From NCBI GenBank assembly GCA_029779475.1, contig JAKPAN010000088.1, positions 1 through 49,619 of the forward strand: a stretch of DNA of 49,619 bases, read 5' to 3'. This DNA comes from Pseudomonadota bacterium. GTDB lineage: Bacteria > Pseudomonadota > Gammaproteobacteria > Xanthomonadales > Rhodanobacteraceae. The number at the start of each line of letters is the position of its first letter. The stretch's first letter is position 1. Both the position numbers and the translations under genes were made by a program. Shown here piece by piece: positions 16,864-27,221 of the stretch. The notes under the pieces are model-generated. The model was not told the DNA's origin and searched no databases. It worked only from the letters and a program-made list of their open reading frames with translations.

Positions 16864-17463
16864 TCATTCGCGCGGCGCATCGAGCACGGTGTCATAGCTG
16901 CGGGCGAGGCCGTCGGCGAGTTGCGAGAGCGTGATCACGCGCTGGATCAGCGATTGCGCGACGCTTCGACTACTGAGGTTCTTGTCAGCCGGGATGCTCC
17001 CGACTTGATCGATCGCGACGTTTTGCACGCGCAAGTAGTTGTCCTGCAATTCGTAGACCTTCGCGACCCGCGTAGTCCAAGCGAAATCCATGTCCTGCAT
17101 CGCCTGCGTCGCCAGCGCCGCATGCCATGCGCCCGACGACAGCAGCGACAAGCCGAGATTGACCTTGAGCTCGCGCGGCTCTGGCTTGTCCGGATCGAGC
17201 GCGGCCTGCAGGTCGCCGATGATCGTCTTGAGTATCGGCTGCGCCTCCACGAGCTCCGCGCGATTGGCGCGCAGTTCGGCGAGGATCGCTGCGCGCGCCG
17301 CGATGGCGCGTTCGCGATCGTGACGCGCGTCGTTCCAACTGTTGAGCGCCAGCGCGAGCAGCAGCGCGATCACCACCGACGCCGCCTCGATCAGGATTTC
17401 CGGCAGCTTTTCGCGCAAGCGCACGCGCAAGGAAGTTCCGTGACCGACCGATGCGTCGCTCAT
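16864..17463 (-). CDS. Hypothetical membrane protein between ftsK and lolA
   Basis: A 199-aa protein with one hydrophobic segment at about residues 24-42 (ILIEAASVVIALLLALALN) directly followed by NSWNDARHDRERA and a helical, probably periplasmic, domain with coiled-coil character. The ATG at 17463 is 6 nt past the ftsK stop and has GGGGGA upstream, so it is translationally coupled to ftsK. Its shape resembles the DUF6090-like 'IEFVVVVIGVLIAL..NW' proteins, but I cannot name a function. Confidence 0.75.
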   Translation of the reverse strand: MSDASVGHGTSLRVRLREKLPEILIEAASVVIALLLALALNSWNDARHDRERAIAARAAILAELRANRAELVEAQPILKTIIGDLQAALDPDKPEPRELKVNLGLSLLSSGAWHAALATQAMQDMDFAWTTRVAKVYELQDNYLRVQNVAIDQVGSIPADKNLSSRSVAQSLIQRVITLSQLADGLARSYDTVLDAPRE

Positions 17464-17468
17464 CGCAC

Positions 17469-19793
17469 TCAATCCCCCGGCGGCGGTGGCGCGAGCACGG
17501 TGCGGTTGCCGTTGTGTTCGGGGCCGCTGACCACACCGTCGCGCTCCATCTGCTCGATGAGGCGCGCGGCGCGGTTGTAGCCAATACGCAGGTGGCGCTG
17601 CACGCCGGAGATCGACGCGCGGCGGGTCTTGGTGACGATGGCGACGGCCTTGTCGTAGAGCTGCGCGTCTTCGCCGCCTTCGCTCTCGCTCGCGTCCTGC
17701 GGCAAACCGGAGGCGTCGATGATCTTGCCGTTGTCGAGCGGCTGGACTTCTTCGAGCACGCCGGGAATGTAGTCGGGTTCGCCTTGCTGGCGCAGCCAGT
17801 CGACGACCTTGTGCACTTCGTGGTCGTCGACGAACGCGCCGTGCACGCGCTCGGGCATCGCCGTGCCTGGCGGCAGGTAGAGCATGTCGCCATGGCCGAG
17901 CAGCGTTTCCGCGCCGGACTGGTCGAGGATCGTGCGCGAGTCGATCTTGCTCGACACCTGGAATGCGATGCGTGTCGGAATGTTCGCCTTGATGAGGCCG
18001 GTGATGACATCGACCGACGGACGCTGCGTGGCGAGGATAAGGTGCACACCGGCGGCGCGCGCCTTCTGCGCGAGACGCGCGATGAGTTCCTCGACCTTCT
18101 TGCCGACGATCATCATCATGTCGGCAAATTCGTCGATGATGACGACGATGTACGGCAGTGGCTGCAATGGTTGCGCAACGCGCTCGGGTTGCGACGCATC
18201 CGGGCGGAACAGCGGATCGAGCAGCGGTTGGCCGGCGTCGTCGGCGTCCTTCACCTTCTTGTTGAAGCCAGCGAGGTTGCGCACGCCGACCATCGACATG
18301 AGCTTGTAGCGCCGCTCCATCTCAGCCACGCACCAGCGCAGCGCGTTGGCGGCTTCCTTCATGTCGGTGACGACCGGTGCGATTAGATGCGGAATGCCTT
18401 GATAGACCGAAAGCTCCAGCATCTTCGGGTCGATCATGATCATGCGCACGTCGCGCGCGCTCGACTTGTAGAGCAGGCTCAGCACCATCGCGTTGACGGC
18501 GACCGACTTGCCCGAACCCGTCGTGCCGGCGACGAGCAGGTGCGGCATCTTGGCGAGATCGACGACAACGGGCGCGCCGCCAATGTCCTTGCCGAGCGCG
18601 AGCGCGAGCGGCGACTTCTGCGCGTCGTACTTGTCGGAACTGAGAATCTCAGACAGGTAGACGATCTCGCGGCTCGCATTCGGGATTTCCAGGCCGATGA
18701 CGGATTTGCCCGGGATCACGTCGACGACGCGCACGCTGGTCACCGACAGGCCGCGCGCGATGTCCTTGTCGAGCGAGGAAATCTGGCTGCCCTTGATGCC
18801 GGGTGCGGGCTGCATCTCGAAGCGCGTGATGACCGGGCCGGGATGCGCGCTCACGACTTGCGCTTCGATGCGGAAATCCTTGAGCTTGAATTCGACCTGG
18901 CGCGACAACGCGTCGATCGTCTCCTTCGAAATGCCCTTGGCTTGCTGCTTGGGCTCGTCGAGCAGCGACAGCGGCGGCAGTTCGCCCTCTTTCGACGCAC
19001 CGTTGAACAGCGGAATCTGGTTCTCGCGGCGCGCGCGTTCGCTTTTCTCGATCGGCGCGATCGTCGGTTCGATCTTGACCGGCTCGCGCTTGGACTGCTT
19101 CTGCTTTTCGACCTTGAACACGACCTCGCGCTCGGCACGCGCCTCGCGCGCGGCGTTCCAGTCTTCGGCCTTGCGCATTTTCGTCGCGACTTCCGCGCCG
19201 GCGCCGAGCAGGAAGCGACCGATGCCGTCCATGAGTTTGAACCACGACAAGCCCGTCGCCAACGTGATCGCAATCAACGCGAGCGCGAGCAGGAAAAGTC
19301 CCGCGCCGAGCGGCCCGAACGTGCGCAACAGGCTCGCGCCGATCAGCGAACCGAGGATGCCGCCCGGCCCCGCCGGCAGCTGGCTCGCACCACTCGATTG
19401 CAGCCACGCGAGTCCCGGCGCGGCGATGAAGAACGCGACGAATCCGACGAGCCGAAGCGTCGGTTCCAGCGGCGAGCGTTCGCGCGTCGTCGCGCCGCGC
19501 AACACGACGTAGCCGACGACGAGCAGCAGGATTGGCAACGTGTACGACACGACGCCGAGCAAATAGAACGAAAGATCGGCGAGCCATGCGCCGAACGCGC
19601 CGCCGAAGTTGTGGATCGGCCGCGCCGGATCGCCCGCGTGCGACCAGCCCGGGTCGGCCGACGCGTAGCTGAAGAGACAGGCGAACAGGTACACGGCGAG
19701 CGGCAGCAGCAGCAGGAATCCCGCTTCGCGCAGGCGCTTGTGCCAGTGTTCGTCGAGCCGGGGCGGCGCGGATTCTTTGGTCGTGCGAGCCAT
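17469..19793 (-). CDS. ftsK: DNA translocase FtsK
   Basis: Septal DNA pump of 774 aa that clears chromosomes during division. Four to five N-terminal membrane helices (about 25-185) are followed by a short linker, much shorter than the E. coli one. The motor follows, with Walker [18 protein letters not shown] and Walker [13 protein letters not shown]. The C-terminal gamma winged-helix domain ([20 protein letters not shown], then [14 protein letters not shown]) reads KOPS sequences. The ATG at 19793 was chosen; a GTG at 19799 is in frame. Short-linker FtsK of this size is common in xanthomonads. Confidence 0.95.
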   Translation of the reverse strand: MARTTKESAPPRLDEHWHKRLREAGFLLLLPLAVYLFACLFSYASADPGWSHAGDPARPIHNFGGAFGAWLADLSFYLLGVVSYTLPILLLVVGYVVLRGATTRERSPLEPTLRLVGFVAFFIAAPGLAWLQSSGASQLPAGPGGILGSLIGASLLRTFGPLGAGLFLLALALIAITLATGLSWFKLMDGIGRFLLGAGAEVATKMRKAEDWNAAREARAEREVVFKVEKQKQSKREPVKIEPTIAPIEKSERARRENQIPLFNGASKEGELPPLSLLDEPKQQAKGISKETIDALSRQVEFKLKDFRIEAQVVSAHPGPVITRFEMQPAPGIKGSQISSLDKDIARGLSVTSVRVVDVIPGKSVIGLEIPNASREIVYLSEILSSDKYDAQKSPLALALGKDIGGAPVVVDLAKMPHLLVAGTTGSGKSVAVNAMVLSLLYKSSARDVRMIMIDPKMLELSVYQGIPHLIAPVVTDMKEAANALRWCVAEMERRYKLMSMVGVRNLAGFNKKVKDADDAGQPLLDPLFRPDASQPERVAQPLQPLPYIVVIIDEFADMMMIVGKKVEELIARLAQKARAAGVHLILATQRPSVDVITGLIKANIPTRIAFQVSSKIDSRTILDQSGAETLLGHGDMLYLPPGTAMPERVHGAFVDDHEVHKVVDWLRQQGEPDYIPGVLEEVQPLDNGKIIDASGLPQDASESEGGEDAQLYDKAVAIVTKTRRASISGVQRHLRIGYNRAARLIEQMERDGVVSGPEHNGNRTVLAPPPPGD

Positions 19794-19854
19794 CCGCACA
19801 ATCTACCCGAATTGTCCGCCGCAATTCATTGAACAATCGTCCATGACGCAAACA

Positions 19855-19882
19855 CCGCTGCCGCGACCACGCGCGGCAGCGG
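19855..19882 (-). terminator. Hairpin terminator downstream of ald
   Basis: A perfect 11-bp stem, CCGCTGCCGCG (19855-19865) with CGCGGCAGCGG (19872-19882), encloses a 6-nt loop. It lies 10 bp beyond the ald stop on the minus strand. The following sequence has only TGTTTG, so it is a weak intrinsic terminator. Confidence 0.5.
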
Positions 19883-19891
19883 CGGTATCCA

Positions 19892-20953
19892 TCAGGCCTT
19901 CAGCGCCGGATGCACGATCTTGCCGCCTTCGACGTTGATGCCGCGCTTGAGCGGCTCGAACTTCTTCCAGTTCTTGTCGGAAGCGAGGCGGTTCACGTAC
20001 GGCAGGATCGCCGCGCAGATCGCCTGCGAGGACGTCTGCGGCACCGCGCCGGGCATGTTGGTCACGCAGAAGTGCGTGATGCCGTCGACGACGTAGGTCG
20101 GCTCCTTGTACGTCGTCGGCTTGGACGTCTCGAAGCAGCCGCCCTGGTCGATGGAGATGTCGACGAGCACGCTGCCCGGTTCCATCGACTTGACCATCGC
20201 ACGCGTGACCACGCGCGGCGCCTTCGCGCTGGGGATGAGCACGGCGCCGATGACGAGATCGGCGTCCTTGATTTCGCGTGCGACAGTTTCCTCGTAGGGA
20301 TATAGCGCGGTGACGTTCGGCGCGAGGTTCATCATCTCGCGCAGGCGATCCTGGCGCTTTTCGAAGACGATGACGTTCGCGCCCGCGGCCGCGGCGAGTT
20401 CCGCCGAATTGCGGCCGGCGGCGCCGGCGCCGAACACGATGACCTTGCCGCGCACGGTCGACGGCAGACCGCCGAGCAGCTTGCCCTTGCCGCCCGCCGG
20501 CTGGTGCAGCAGGTGCGTGCCGATCTGCGTCGCGATGCGGCCGGCGATGATCGACATCGGCGCAAGCAGCGGCAACGAACCATCGGACTCCTCGACCGAT
20601 TCGAACGCGACGCCGGTCAGGCCGATGGCGAGCAGCTCCTTGGTCAGCTTGGGCTCGGCGGCGAGATGCAGGTAGCAAAACAGCAGGTGATCCTTGCGCA
20701 GGAACTTGAGGTCGCCCGCGATCGGTTCCTTCACCTTGACGATGAGTTCGCCCGCTTCGTAGAGCTTCTTCGCGGTGGCGGCGATCTTCACGCCGACGCG
20801 CTCGTAGTCCTTGTCCTTGAAGCCGCTCTTGTCGCCCGCGCCCGACTGCACGTAGACCTCATGGCCACGCAGGACGAGGTCGCCGCAAGCGGCCGGCACG
20901 AGCGCGACGCGCCCTTCCAGGGTCTTGGTTTCAGTAGGCACGCCGATACGCAT
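19892..20953 (-). CDS. ald: Alanine dehydrogenase
   Basis: NAD-dependent L-alanine dehydrogenase of 353 aa, interconverting alanine and pyruvate plus ammonia. It begins MRIGVPTETKTLEGRVALVP. It contains the substrate-binding region VKVKEPIAGDLKFLRKDHLLF and the nucleotide-binding stretch KVIVFGAGAAGRNSAELAAA. Near the C-terminus is VTNMPGAVPQTSSQAI, a family signature. The ATG at 20953 has GAGGA 8 nt upstream; the longer upstream reading frame is rejected. It is divergent from trxB across a 210-bp spacer. Confidence 0.95.
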   Translation of the reverse strand: MRIGVPTETKTLEGRVALVPAACGDLVLRGHEVYVQSGAGDKSGFKDKDYERVGVKIAATAKKLYEAGELIVKVKEPIAGDLKFLRKDHLLFCYLHLAAEPKLTKELLAIGLTGVAFESVEESDGSLPLLAPMSIIAGRIATQIGTHLLHQPAGGKGKLLGGLPSTVRGKVIVFGAGAAGRNSAELAAAAGANVIVFEKRQDRLREMMNLAPNVTALYPYEETVAREIKDADLVIGAVLIPSAKAPRVVTRAMVKSMEPGSVLVDISIDQGGCFETSKPTTYKEPTYVVDGITHFCVTNMPGAVPQTSSQAICAAILPYVNRLASDKNWKKFEPLKRGINVEGGKIVHPALKA

Positions 20954-21118
20954 TGCAGGAATCCTCAAAGGTTGGACGGGTAATGGATTGCGCCTTGAAT
21001 CATGCAGGCGTTCCCTCCATTCTCCGTGTTCCCCGCGCGCCGGCACGCCGCATTGCGGCAGACCGGATCGGGATGGAATCGGAATCGCGCGGACGCCTTC
21101 GTGCCCGCCGCGTCATGA

Positions 21119-22114
<996 letters not shown>

Positions 22115-22125
22115 AGCAGAAGCCT

Positions 22126-22203
22126 GAGCCACGAGGAACACGAAGTACACGAAGGAAAAGCTCTTTGGATTCTTTGTGCTTCTCTTCGTGTTCTTCGTGG
22201 TTC
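22126..22203. repeat. CACGAAG-type intergenic inverted repeat
   Basis: Left arm GAGCCACGAGGAACACGAAG (22126-22145) and right arm CTTCGTGTTCTTCGTGGTTC (22184-22203) are complementary at 18 of 20 positions, and both mismatches become G-U pairs in one RNA strand. The middle has further CACGAAGG and CTTCGTG-like copies. Read as protein it gives NHEEHEE-type strings that are often mis-annotated. It probably forms a strong RNA hairpin between trxB and the next gene. Confidence 0.65.
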
Positions 22204-22229
22204 AATCTTCTAGCTTCCGACCGCGCACC

Positions 22230-23369
22230 ATGAAGGCACGCTTCCACGACCGGCTCGACGCGATTCCCGCCGACGCATGGAATGCATTGCGGCCAGACGA
22301 CAACCCGTTCCTCGCGCATGCGTTTCTCGCCGGCTTGGAGCGGCACGGCTGCGTCGATCCGCGCACGGGCTGGCAGCCGCATCATCTGACGCTTCATGAC
22401 GGCGAGCGCCTCGTCGCCGCGGCGCCGCTGTATCTCAAGGGCAATTCGCACGGCGAATTCGTGTTTGACTGGTCGTGGGCGCACGCCTACGAGCAGAACA
22501 GCCTCGACTACTATCCGAAGCTGCTGTGCGCCGTACCCTATTCGCCCGTGACTGGGCCGCGATTGCTCGCCGGACACGGCAGCGATGCAGACGCCCTGCG
22601 CGCGGCGTTGGTCGCGGCGATTCGCGCCGAAGCGCAACGCCTCAAGCTGTCGTCGGCGCATCTGAATTTCGCGATCGAACCAGATGCAGTCGCGCTCAGC
22701 GACTCGGATTGGCTGCCGCGTTCCGACTGGCAATTTCATTGGCGCAACGATGCTGGCTGGCGAAATTTCGACGATTTCCTCGATGCGCTCAGCCACAAGA
22801 AACGCAAGAACATCCGTCACGAGCGAGCGCGCGTCGCGCAGGCGGGCGTCGTTTGCGAAATCCGCCACGGCGACGAACTCGACGACGACGAGTGGCGCGC
22901 GCTCCACGATTTCTACCTCGCCACGTTCGATGAAAAAGGCAATTACGCCGCATTGACGCTCGATTTCTTTCGCCACCTCGGCCGCACGATGCCGCGCGAC
23001 GTCGTCGCCGTGCTGTGCAGGCGCGACGGACGCCTCATCGCCGGCGCGATCATGCTGCGCAGTTCCACGACGCTATACGGCCGCTACTGGGGCGCGAGCG
23101 AACATGTCGAAGCGCTGCATTTCGAAGCCTGCTACTACCAAGGCATCGACTACTGCCTGCGCGAAGGCCTGACCGCGTTCGAGCCCGGTGCTGGCGGCGA
23201 ACACAAGATCGCACGCGGTTTCCTGCCGGCCCGCACGCGATCGTTCCACTGGATCGCCGACCCGCGTTTCCGCGCGGCAATCGCCGATGCGCTGCGCCGC
23301 GAATCGCGAGCGCTCGACGACTATCGCGACGACGTGCTCGCGCATTCGCCGTACGCACGCAAGCTCTGA
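22230..23369 (+). CDS. DUF482-type GNAT family protein (FemAB-like)
   Basis: A 379-aa protein of the COG3146/DUF482 group, which has a duplicated GNAT-like fold related to FemAB peptidyl transferases. Diagnostic segments are NPFLAHAFLAGLERHGCV, AAPLYLKGNSHGEFVFDWSW, HKKRKNIRHERARV, GRYWGASEHVEALHFEACYY and AFEPGAGGEHKIARGF. The start at 22230 is used because the reading frame upstream runs into the intergenic repeat. The substrate is unknown. It lies between trxB and aat in the same orientation. Confidence 0.9.
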   Translation: MKARFHDRLDAIPADAWNALRPDDNPFLAHAFLAGLERHGCVDPRTGWQPHHLTLHDGERLVAAAPLYLKGNSHGEFVFDWSWAHAYEQNSLDYYPKLLCAVPYSPVTGPRLLAGHGSDADALRAALVAAIRAEAQRLKLSSAHLNFAIEPDAVALSDSDWLPRSDWQFHWRNDAGWRNFDDFLDALSHKKRKNIRHERARVAQAGVVCEIRHGDELDDDEWRALHDFYLATFDEKGNYAALTLDFFRHLGRTMPRDVVAVLCRRDGRLIAGAIMLRSSTTLYGRYWGASEHVEALHFEACYYQGIDYCLREGLTAFEPGAGGEHKIARGFLPARTRSFHWIADPRFRAAIADALRRESRALDDYRDDVLAHSPYARKL

Positions 23370-23407
23370 GCCGCTATCCTCCAAGCAGTCTCGCGCGGAC
23401 AAGCCAC

Positions 23408-24139
23408 GTGATCCGGATTCCAGTACTCGGCGCAACGGGAAACCTCGCGTTCCCTCCGGTGGAGAGAGCCTTCGCCGAACCGGACGGTTTGCTCGCGGTC
23501 GGTGGCGACCTGTCGCCGGATCGCCTGCTCGAGGCGTATCGCCACGGCATTTTCCCGTGGTTCTCCGATGGCCAGCCGATCCTGTGGTGGTCGCCATCGC
23601 TGCGTACGGTGTTCGACACCGCGCGCATGCACGTGCCGCGCAGGCTCGCGCGTTGGCTGCGCCGATGCGATTGGTCGATCCGCGCGGACACCGCGTTCGT
23701 CGAGGTCATGCGCGCCTGCGCCACAACGCGACGCCGCGGGCACGGCACTTGGATCACCGGCGACATGCTCGCCGCCTACGCGCGCTTGCACGACCTCGGC
23801 CACGCGCATTCGATCGAAGTCCGCGACGCGAACGGTCAACTCGCTGGCGGCATCTACGGTGTCGCGCTCGGCCGCATGTTCTACGGCGAATCGATGTTCA
23901 GCATGCAGACCAATGGCTCCAAGGTCGCGCTGCTCGCTCTGTGCGGCGCGCTCGACGCGTGGAATTTTCCGCTGCTCGACGCGCAGGTCGCCTCCGACCA
24001 TCTGTTCACGCTCGGGGCGCGCGAGATGCCGCGCGACGCGTTCTGCGCGCAAGCGGGAGTGCTGGCAGCGCAACCCGGACGCGTCGGCGCATGGACGCAC
24101 GACTTCCCGCTGGCCACAGCCGCGGATCTCGCGACCTGA
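23408..24139 (+). CDS. aat: Leucyl/phenylalanyl-tRNA-protein transferase
   Basis: N-end rule enzyme of 243 aa that adds Leu or Phe to proteins with N-terminal Lys or Arg. Family motifs: [47 protein letters not shown] and [19 protein letters not shown]. The GTG start at 23408 gives the normal N-terminus; the long upstream frame is antisense or off-frame to the DUF482 gene. It is followed by infA, as in E. coli and xanthomonads. Confidence 0.95.
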   Translation: MIRIPVLGATGNLAFPPVERAFAEPDGLLAVGGDLSPDRLLEAYRHGIFPWFSDGQPILWWSPSLRTVFDTARMHVPRRLARWLRRCDWSIRADTAFVEVMRACATTRRRGHGTWITGDMLAAYARLHDLGHAHSIEVRDANGQLAGGIYGVALGRMFYGESMFSMQTNGSKVALLALCGALDAWNFPLLDAQVASDHLFTLGAREMPRDAFCAQAGVLAAQPGRVGAWTHDFPLATAADLAT

Positions 24140-24158
24140 GCCGCCAGCGGCCCTCGAC

Positions 24159-24187
24159 TTCCGTCGACCCGGCGAACGTGGCACAAT
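24159..24187 (+). promoter_or_regulatory. Possible infA promoter
   Basis: TTCCGT (24159-24164) and CACAAT (24182-24187) are separated by 17 bp and lie about 47 bp before the infA start. The -10 matches 4 of 6 consensus bases; the -35 is poor. A dedicated infA promoter is expected for this highly expressed gene. Confidence 0.3.
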
Positions 24188-24233
24188 CGCGCGCTTTCTC
24201 CCGGCCGCACGGCCCGCCAACTTCAGAGCGCGA

Positions 24234-24452
24234 ATGTCCAAAGACGACGTCATCGAGATGGAAGGAACGATCCTCGAAACCCTTCCGAACACGGTTTTCC
24301 GCGTGAAACTCGAGAATGGACACGTGGTCACGGCCCACATCTCCGGCCGCATGCGCAAGAACTACATCCGCATCCTGACCGGCGACAAGGTCAAGGTCGA
24401 AATGACCCCCTACGACCTGACCAAGGGTCGCATCACCTACCGCAATCGCTGA
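24234..24452 (+). CDS. infA: Translation initiation factor IF-1
   Basis: A 72-aa single OB-fold protein binding the ribosomal A site during initiation. The sequence has the family start [19 protein letters not shown], then [19 protein letters not shown] and the end [16 protein letters not shown]. It is essentially full-length and canonical. Confidence 0.98.
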   Translation: MSKDDVIEMEGTILETLPNTVFRVKLENGHVVTAHISGRMRKNYIRILTGDKVKVEMTPYDLTKGRITYRNR

Positions 24453-24556
24453 TTGCGTCGCAGCCAGCCATCCGGCGGCCGGTATCCGTTTCGAGCTTCA
24501 GTCATCGCGTCGACGTCCGACCCGGCGTGCGGCGTTTTTGTCGTGTTCCGCCCATG

Positions 24557-24586
24557 AAAAAAGCGGCCGGGTTCGCCCCGGCCGCT
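24557..24586 (-). terminator. Intrinsic terminator of the S53 peptidase gene
   Basis: A perfect 10-bp stem, AGCGGCCGGG (24562-24571) with CCCGGCCGCT (24577-24586), encloses a 5-nt loop. On the minus strand it is followed by six T residues (24562-24557). It sits 64 bp past the peptidase stop codon and is the best intrinsic terminator in the window. Confidence 0.85.
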
Positions 24587-24650
24587 GGTGCTGGTTCGCG
24601 ATCGTCCTTGATCGCTTTTCGTTGAATGCGCCGTCCGTGGCGCGGTGTCC

Positions 24651-27221
24651 TTACGGCGTGTAGCTCGGCGTCAGCGTCACGCCGCTGAACGTCGAGTACG
24701 CGCGCAGGCTGACGTGGTACGTGCCCGCCGTCGGCGCGGCGAACGTGCACGTCTCGCTGTTGCCCGACACGTACGGACGGCAGGTGTAGCTCGACGTCGT
24801 CGGCGCGGAGCCCAGACGAACGTACATGTCCGCATCGCCCGTACCGCCCGAGATCGCGAACTTCAGGTTGGTCGCGCCCGAGGGCACCACCAGCGTGTAG
24901 TCCGACGTCCAGTTGCCCGTCGTCGCGGCCAGGCCGGTGACGGCTACGCCGTTGGTCAGCGTCGTGCCGCCCGTGCCGCCGCCACCGCCGGTGCTGTAGC
25001 TGCCGGTCAGGCTCATGCCGCTGAACGCCGCGTAGCCGTTGATCATCACGTAGTACGTGCCTGCTTGCGCCGTGGTGATCGAGCAGGTTTCGCTGTTGCC
25101 CGTGTTCCACGAGCGGCAGTCGTAGCTCGAGGTCGTCGGCGCGGAGCCGAACTTCACGTACAGGTCACCGTCGCCCGTGCCGCCCGAGGTCACGAACTTC
25201 AGGCCCGTGGCGCCGGCCGGAACGACCATCGTGTAGGCGAGCTGGCCGTTCGTCGCACCCGACAGGCCCGTCACCGCGACGCCGTTCTGCAACACGTTGC
25301 CACCGCCGCTGCCGCCGCTGGACACCGTAACCGAGCTGGTCTTGGTGTTGGTCGCGCCGCTGTTGTCGGTGACCGTCAGCGACACGCTGTACGTGCCGGC
25401 CGCCGCATACGTGTGGCTCGGGCTCGTCGACGTCGACGTGCTGCTGTCGCCGAAGTTCCACGAGCGCGACGCGATCGTGCCGTCGCTGTCCGTCGACGAA
25501 TCCGTGAACGTCGCCGTCAGGCCGCTCGTCGTCACGCTGAAGTTTGCTACGGGTGGGACGTTGGCCGGCGGCGTCGTGCCACCGATGTCGTTGATGGCCT
25601 TGTTGAGGATCATGCTGCCGCGGCCGCTGGCGAGGTCGTAGCCGACACCCGCGGTCGAGCCGCTGTTGTTGCCCGACGTGATGTCATGGAAGTCCGCAGC
25701 AGGCAGCTGGTAGATGATCGGGCCGGCGAAGCCGACGCTGGTGCCCTTCACCGCAATCACGCGTGCCCACATGCCCGCGAATAGCGGTGCCGACAGGCTG
25801 GTGCCGCCGATCTGCTGCGTCGCGCCGCTGACGATGACCTTGGCGCCCGAGCTCGGACTGCCGTCGAAGGCAACGTCGGCGACACCGCGGTACTGGCCCG
25901 TCCACAGCGTCTGCCAGCTCGGCTTCGGCTCGTACGTGCTCTGGCTGCCGCCGGTTGCGCCGTTGTTGATCGACAGGTCGTTCCAGACGACTTCGCTGTT
26001 CCACGTCGTCGTCGAGGCGTCGAGCTTGGTGCCCGCGACCGCGACCACGTACTGCGAATTGGCCGGCCAGCTCGGCACGGTACCGCCGGTGCCGCATTCA
26101 TCGGCGCCGGAATCGCCCGTCGAGATCGTGAACGTCTGGCCCTGCGCGACGGCCTGCGCGAAGACGTTGTCGCCTTCCGCGCCCGCACCGCTCTGCGTGC
26201 CGGTTTCGCAACCACCGATGGAGACGTTGATGACCTTGGCGACGTTGTCGGTGACGGCCTTGTTGAAGCCGGAGATGAGGTTCGCGTCGCTCAGCGAATT
26301 GATGTTGTAGAAGATGATCTTGCCGACCTGACCGCCGCCCATGCCGACGATGTCCTGGCTGTCCAGGTCCCATTCGCCGATGCCGCTGGTGTCGTTGCTG
26401 GCGCTGCCGACCTGCACGGTCTGCGTCGTCACCGTGGCCAGACCGTTGTTCGACGTGAACGTGTTGAGGTCGGTGACCGTCTGCGTGATCTTGCCTTGGG
26501 TGATGATGCCGACGTTCACGCCCGCCGCCGTGGCGACGCCGGTGCCGCCGTAGATGGACGAGAATTCGGTCGGGTTGTGGCCGGTGATCGCGGCAGTGAT
26601 CGGGCCAGGCGTCGCTTTCTGCATCATCGTGTGCGCCTTCCACACGTTCTGCAGGCCCATGACCGTGAGCACGGTGCCCTGCAACGCGGCCGGGATCGTC
26701 GCGGCTTCGGTGTTCGCATAGGCGTCGCGGCCGTCGGCCGTGCGCACGCGCGCGAAGGAGGTCTGGAACGCGGCCTGCGCGAGATCGGCACGACCGTCCG
26801 CTTCGATGAGCAGGCGGTTCGGCGCGACTTCGATGTGGGTGAAGCCGGCGCTGGCGAGGAAGTCGGTGACGGCCTTGACCTGCGCCTCGGTCGGCGCGTG
26901 GTTGGCCATGAATTGCGCATTGCTCATCGGCTCGTGCGAGGTCTTGATCACCGACGCATTCGACTGGATGAACGAATCGAGCTGCGCGCGATTGCGCAGA
27001 TTCAAGCCGATGGTGACGTGCATCGCCGTGGTGTTGGCGAGCATGCCGTCGATCGCATCGCCCGCGCGCAAGCTGGCAGGCTCGGAGATGCGGACGCGGT
27101 TGGTCTGGATCGCGGCGGATTGCGTCGCCGCGGAGGCATCCGCGGCTGACATCGCGCCCAGCGCAGCCATCATTGCAGCAACGAGTGTCGCCTGACGCAG
27201 TACGTATTTCGAATTGCGCAT
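24651..27221 (-). CDS. Secreted S53 (sedolisin/xanthomonalisin-like) peptidase with PKD and two PPC domains
   Basis: Predicted secreted pro-peptidase of 856 aa, pepstatin-insensitive acid serine-carboxyl type. Signal peptide about 1-32; activation pro-domain about 45-195; S53 catalytic domain about 205-548. Catalytic residues: Glu283 and Asp287 (GEWDLDSQD), Asp370 (STGDSGAD) and Ser475 (GGTSLSAP). Calcium-site candidates are Asp513 and Asp529. A PKD domain (556-634) and two PPC domains (about 645-742 and 755-853, each with a Cys pair) follow. C-terminal PPC domains are usually removed on maturation. The ATG at 27221 has GAGGGAG upstream. It has a long non-coding leader and its own terminator. 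Confidence 0.94.
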   Translation of the reverse strand: MRNSKYVLRQATLVAAMMAALGAMSAADASAATQSAAIQTNRVRISEPASLRAGDAIDGMLANTTAMHVTIGLNLRNRAQLDSFIQSNASVIKTSHEPMSNAQFMANHAPTEAQVKAVTDFLASAGFTHIEVAPNRLLIEADGRADLAQAAFQTSFARVRTADGRDAYANTEAATIPAALQGTVLTVMGLQNVWKAHTMMQKATPGPITAAITGHNPTEFSSIYGGTGVATAAGVNVGIITQGKITQTVTDLNTFTSNNGLATVTTQTVQVGSASNDTSGIGEWDLDSQDIVGMGGGQVGKIIFYNINSLSDANLISGFNKAVTDNVAKVINVSIGGCETGTQSGAGAEGDNVFAQAVAQGQTFTISTGDSGADECGTGGTVPSWPANSQYVVAVAGTKLDASTTTWNSEVVWNDLSINNGATGGSQSTYEPKPSWQTLWTGQYRGVADVAFDGSPSSGAKVIVSGATQQIGGTSLSAPLFAGMWARVIAVKGTSVGFAGPIIYQLPAADFHDITSGNNSGSTAGVGYDLASGRGSMILNKAINDIGGTTPPANVPPVANFSVTTSGLTATFTDSSTDSDGTIASRSWNFGDSSTSTSTSPSHTYAAAGTYSVSLTVTDNSGATNTKTSSVTVSSGGSGGGNVLQNGVAVTGLSGATNGQLAYTMVVPAGATGLKFVTSGGTGDGDLYVKFGSAPTTSSYDCRSWNTGNSETCSITTAQAGTYYVMINGYAAFSGMSLTGSYSTGGGGGTGGTTLTNGVAVTGLAATTGNWTSDYTLVVPSGATNLKFAISGGTGDADMYVRLGSAPTTSSYTCRPYVSGNSETCTFAAPTAGTYHVSLRAYSTFSGVTLTPSYTP

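Noticed and set aside
18387..19832. 481-codon plus-strand frame opposite ftsK
   Set aside because: Antisense to a complete FtsK; Arg/Gln-rich shadow.
22176..22229. Upstream start of the DUF482 protein (MLLFVFFVV...)
   Set aside because: These codons come from the intergenic repeat; homology begins at the Met at 22230.
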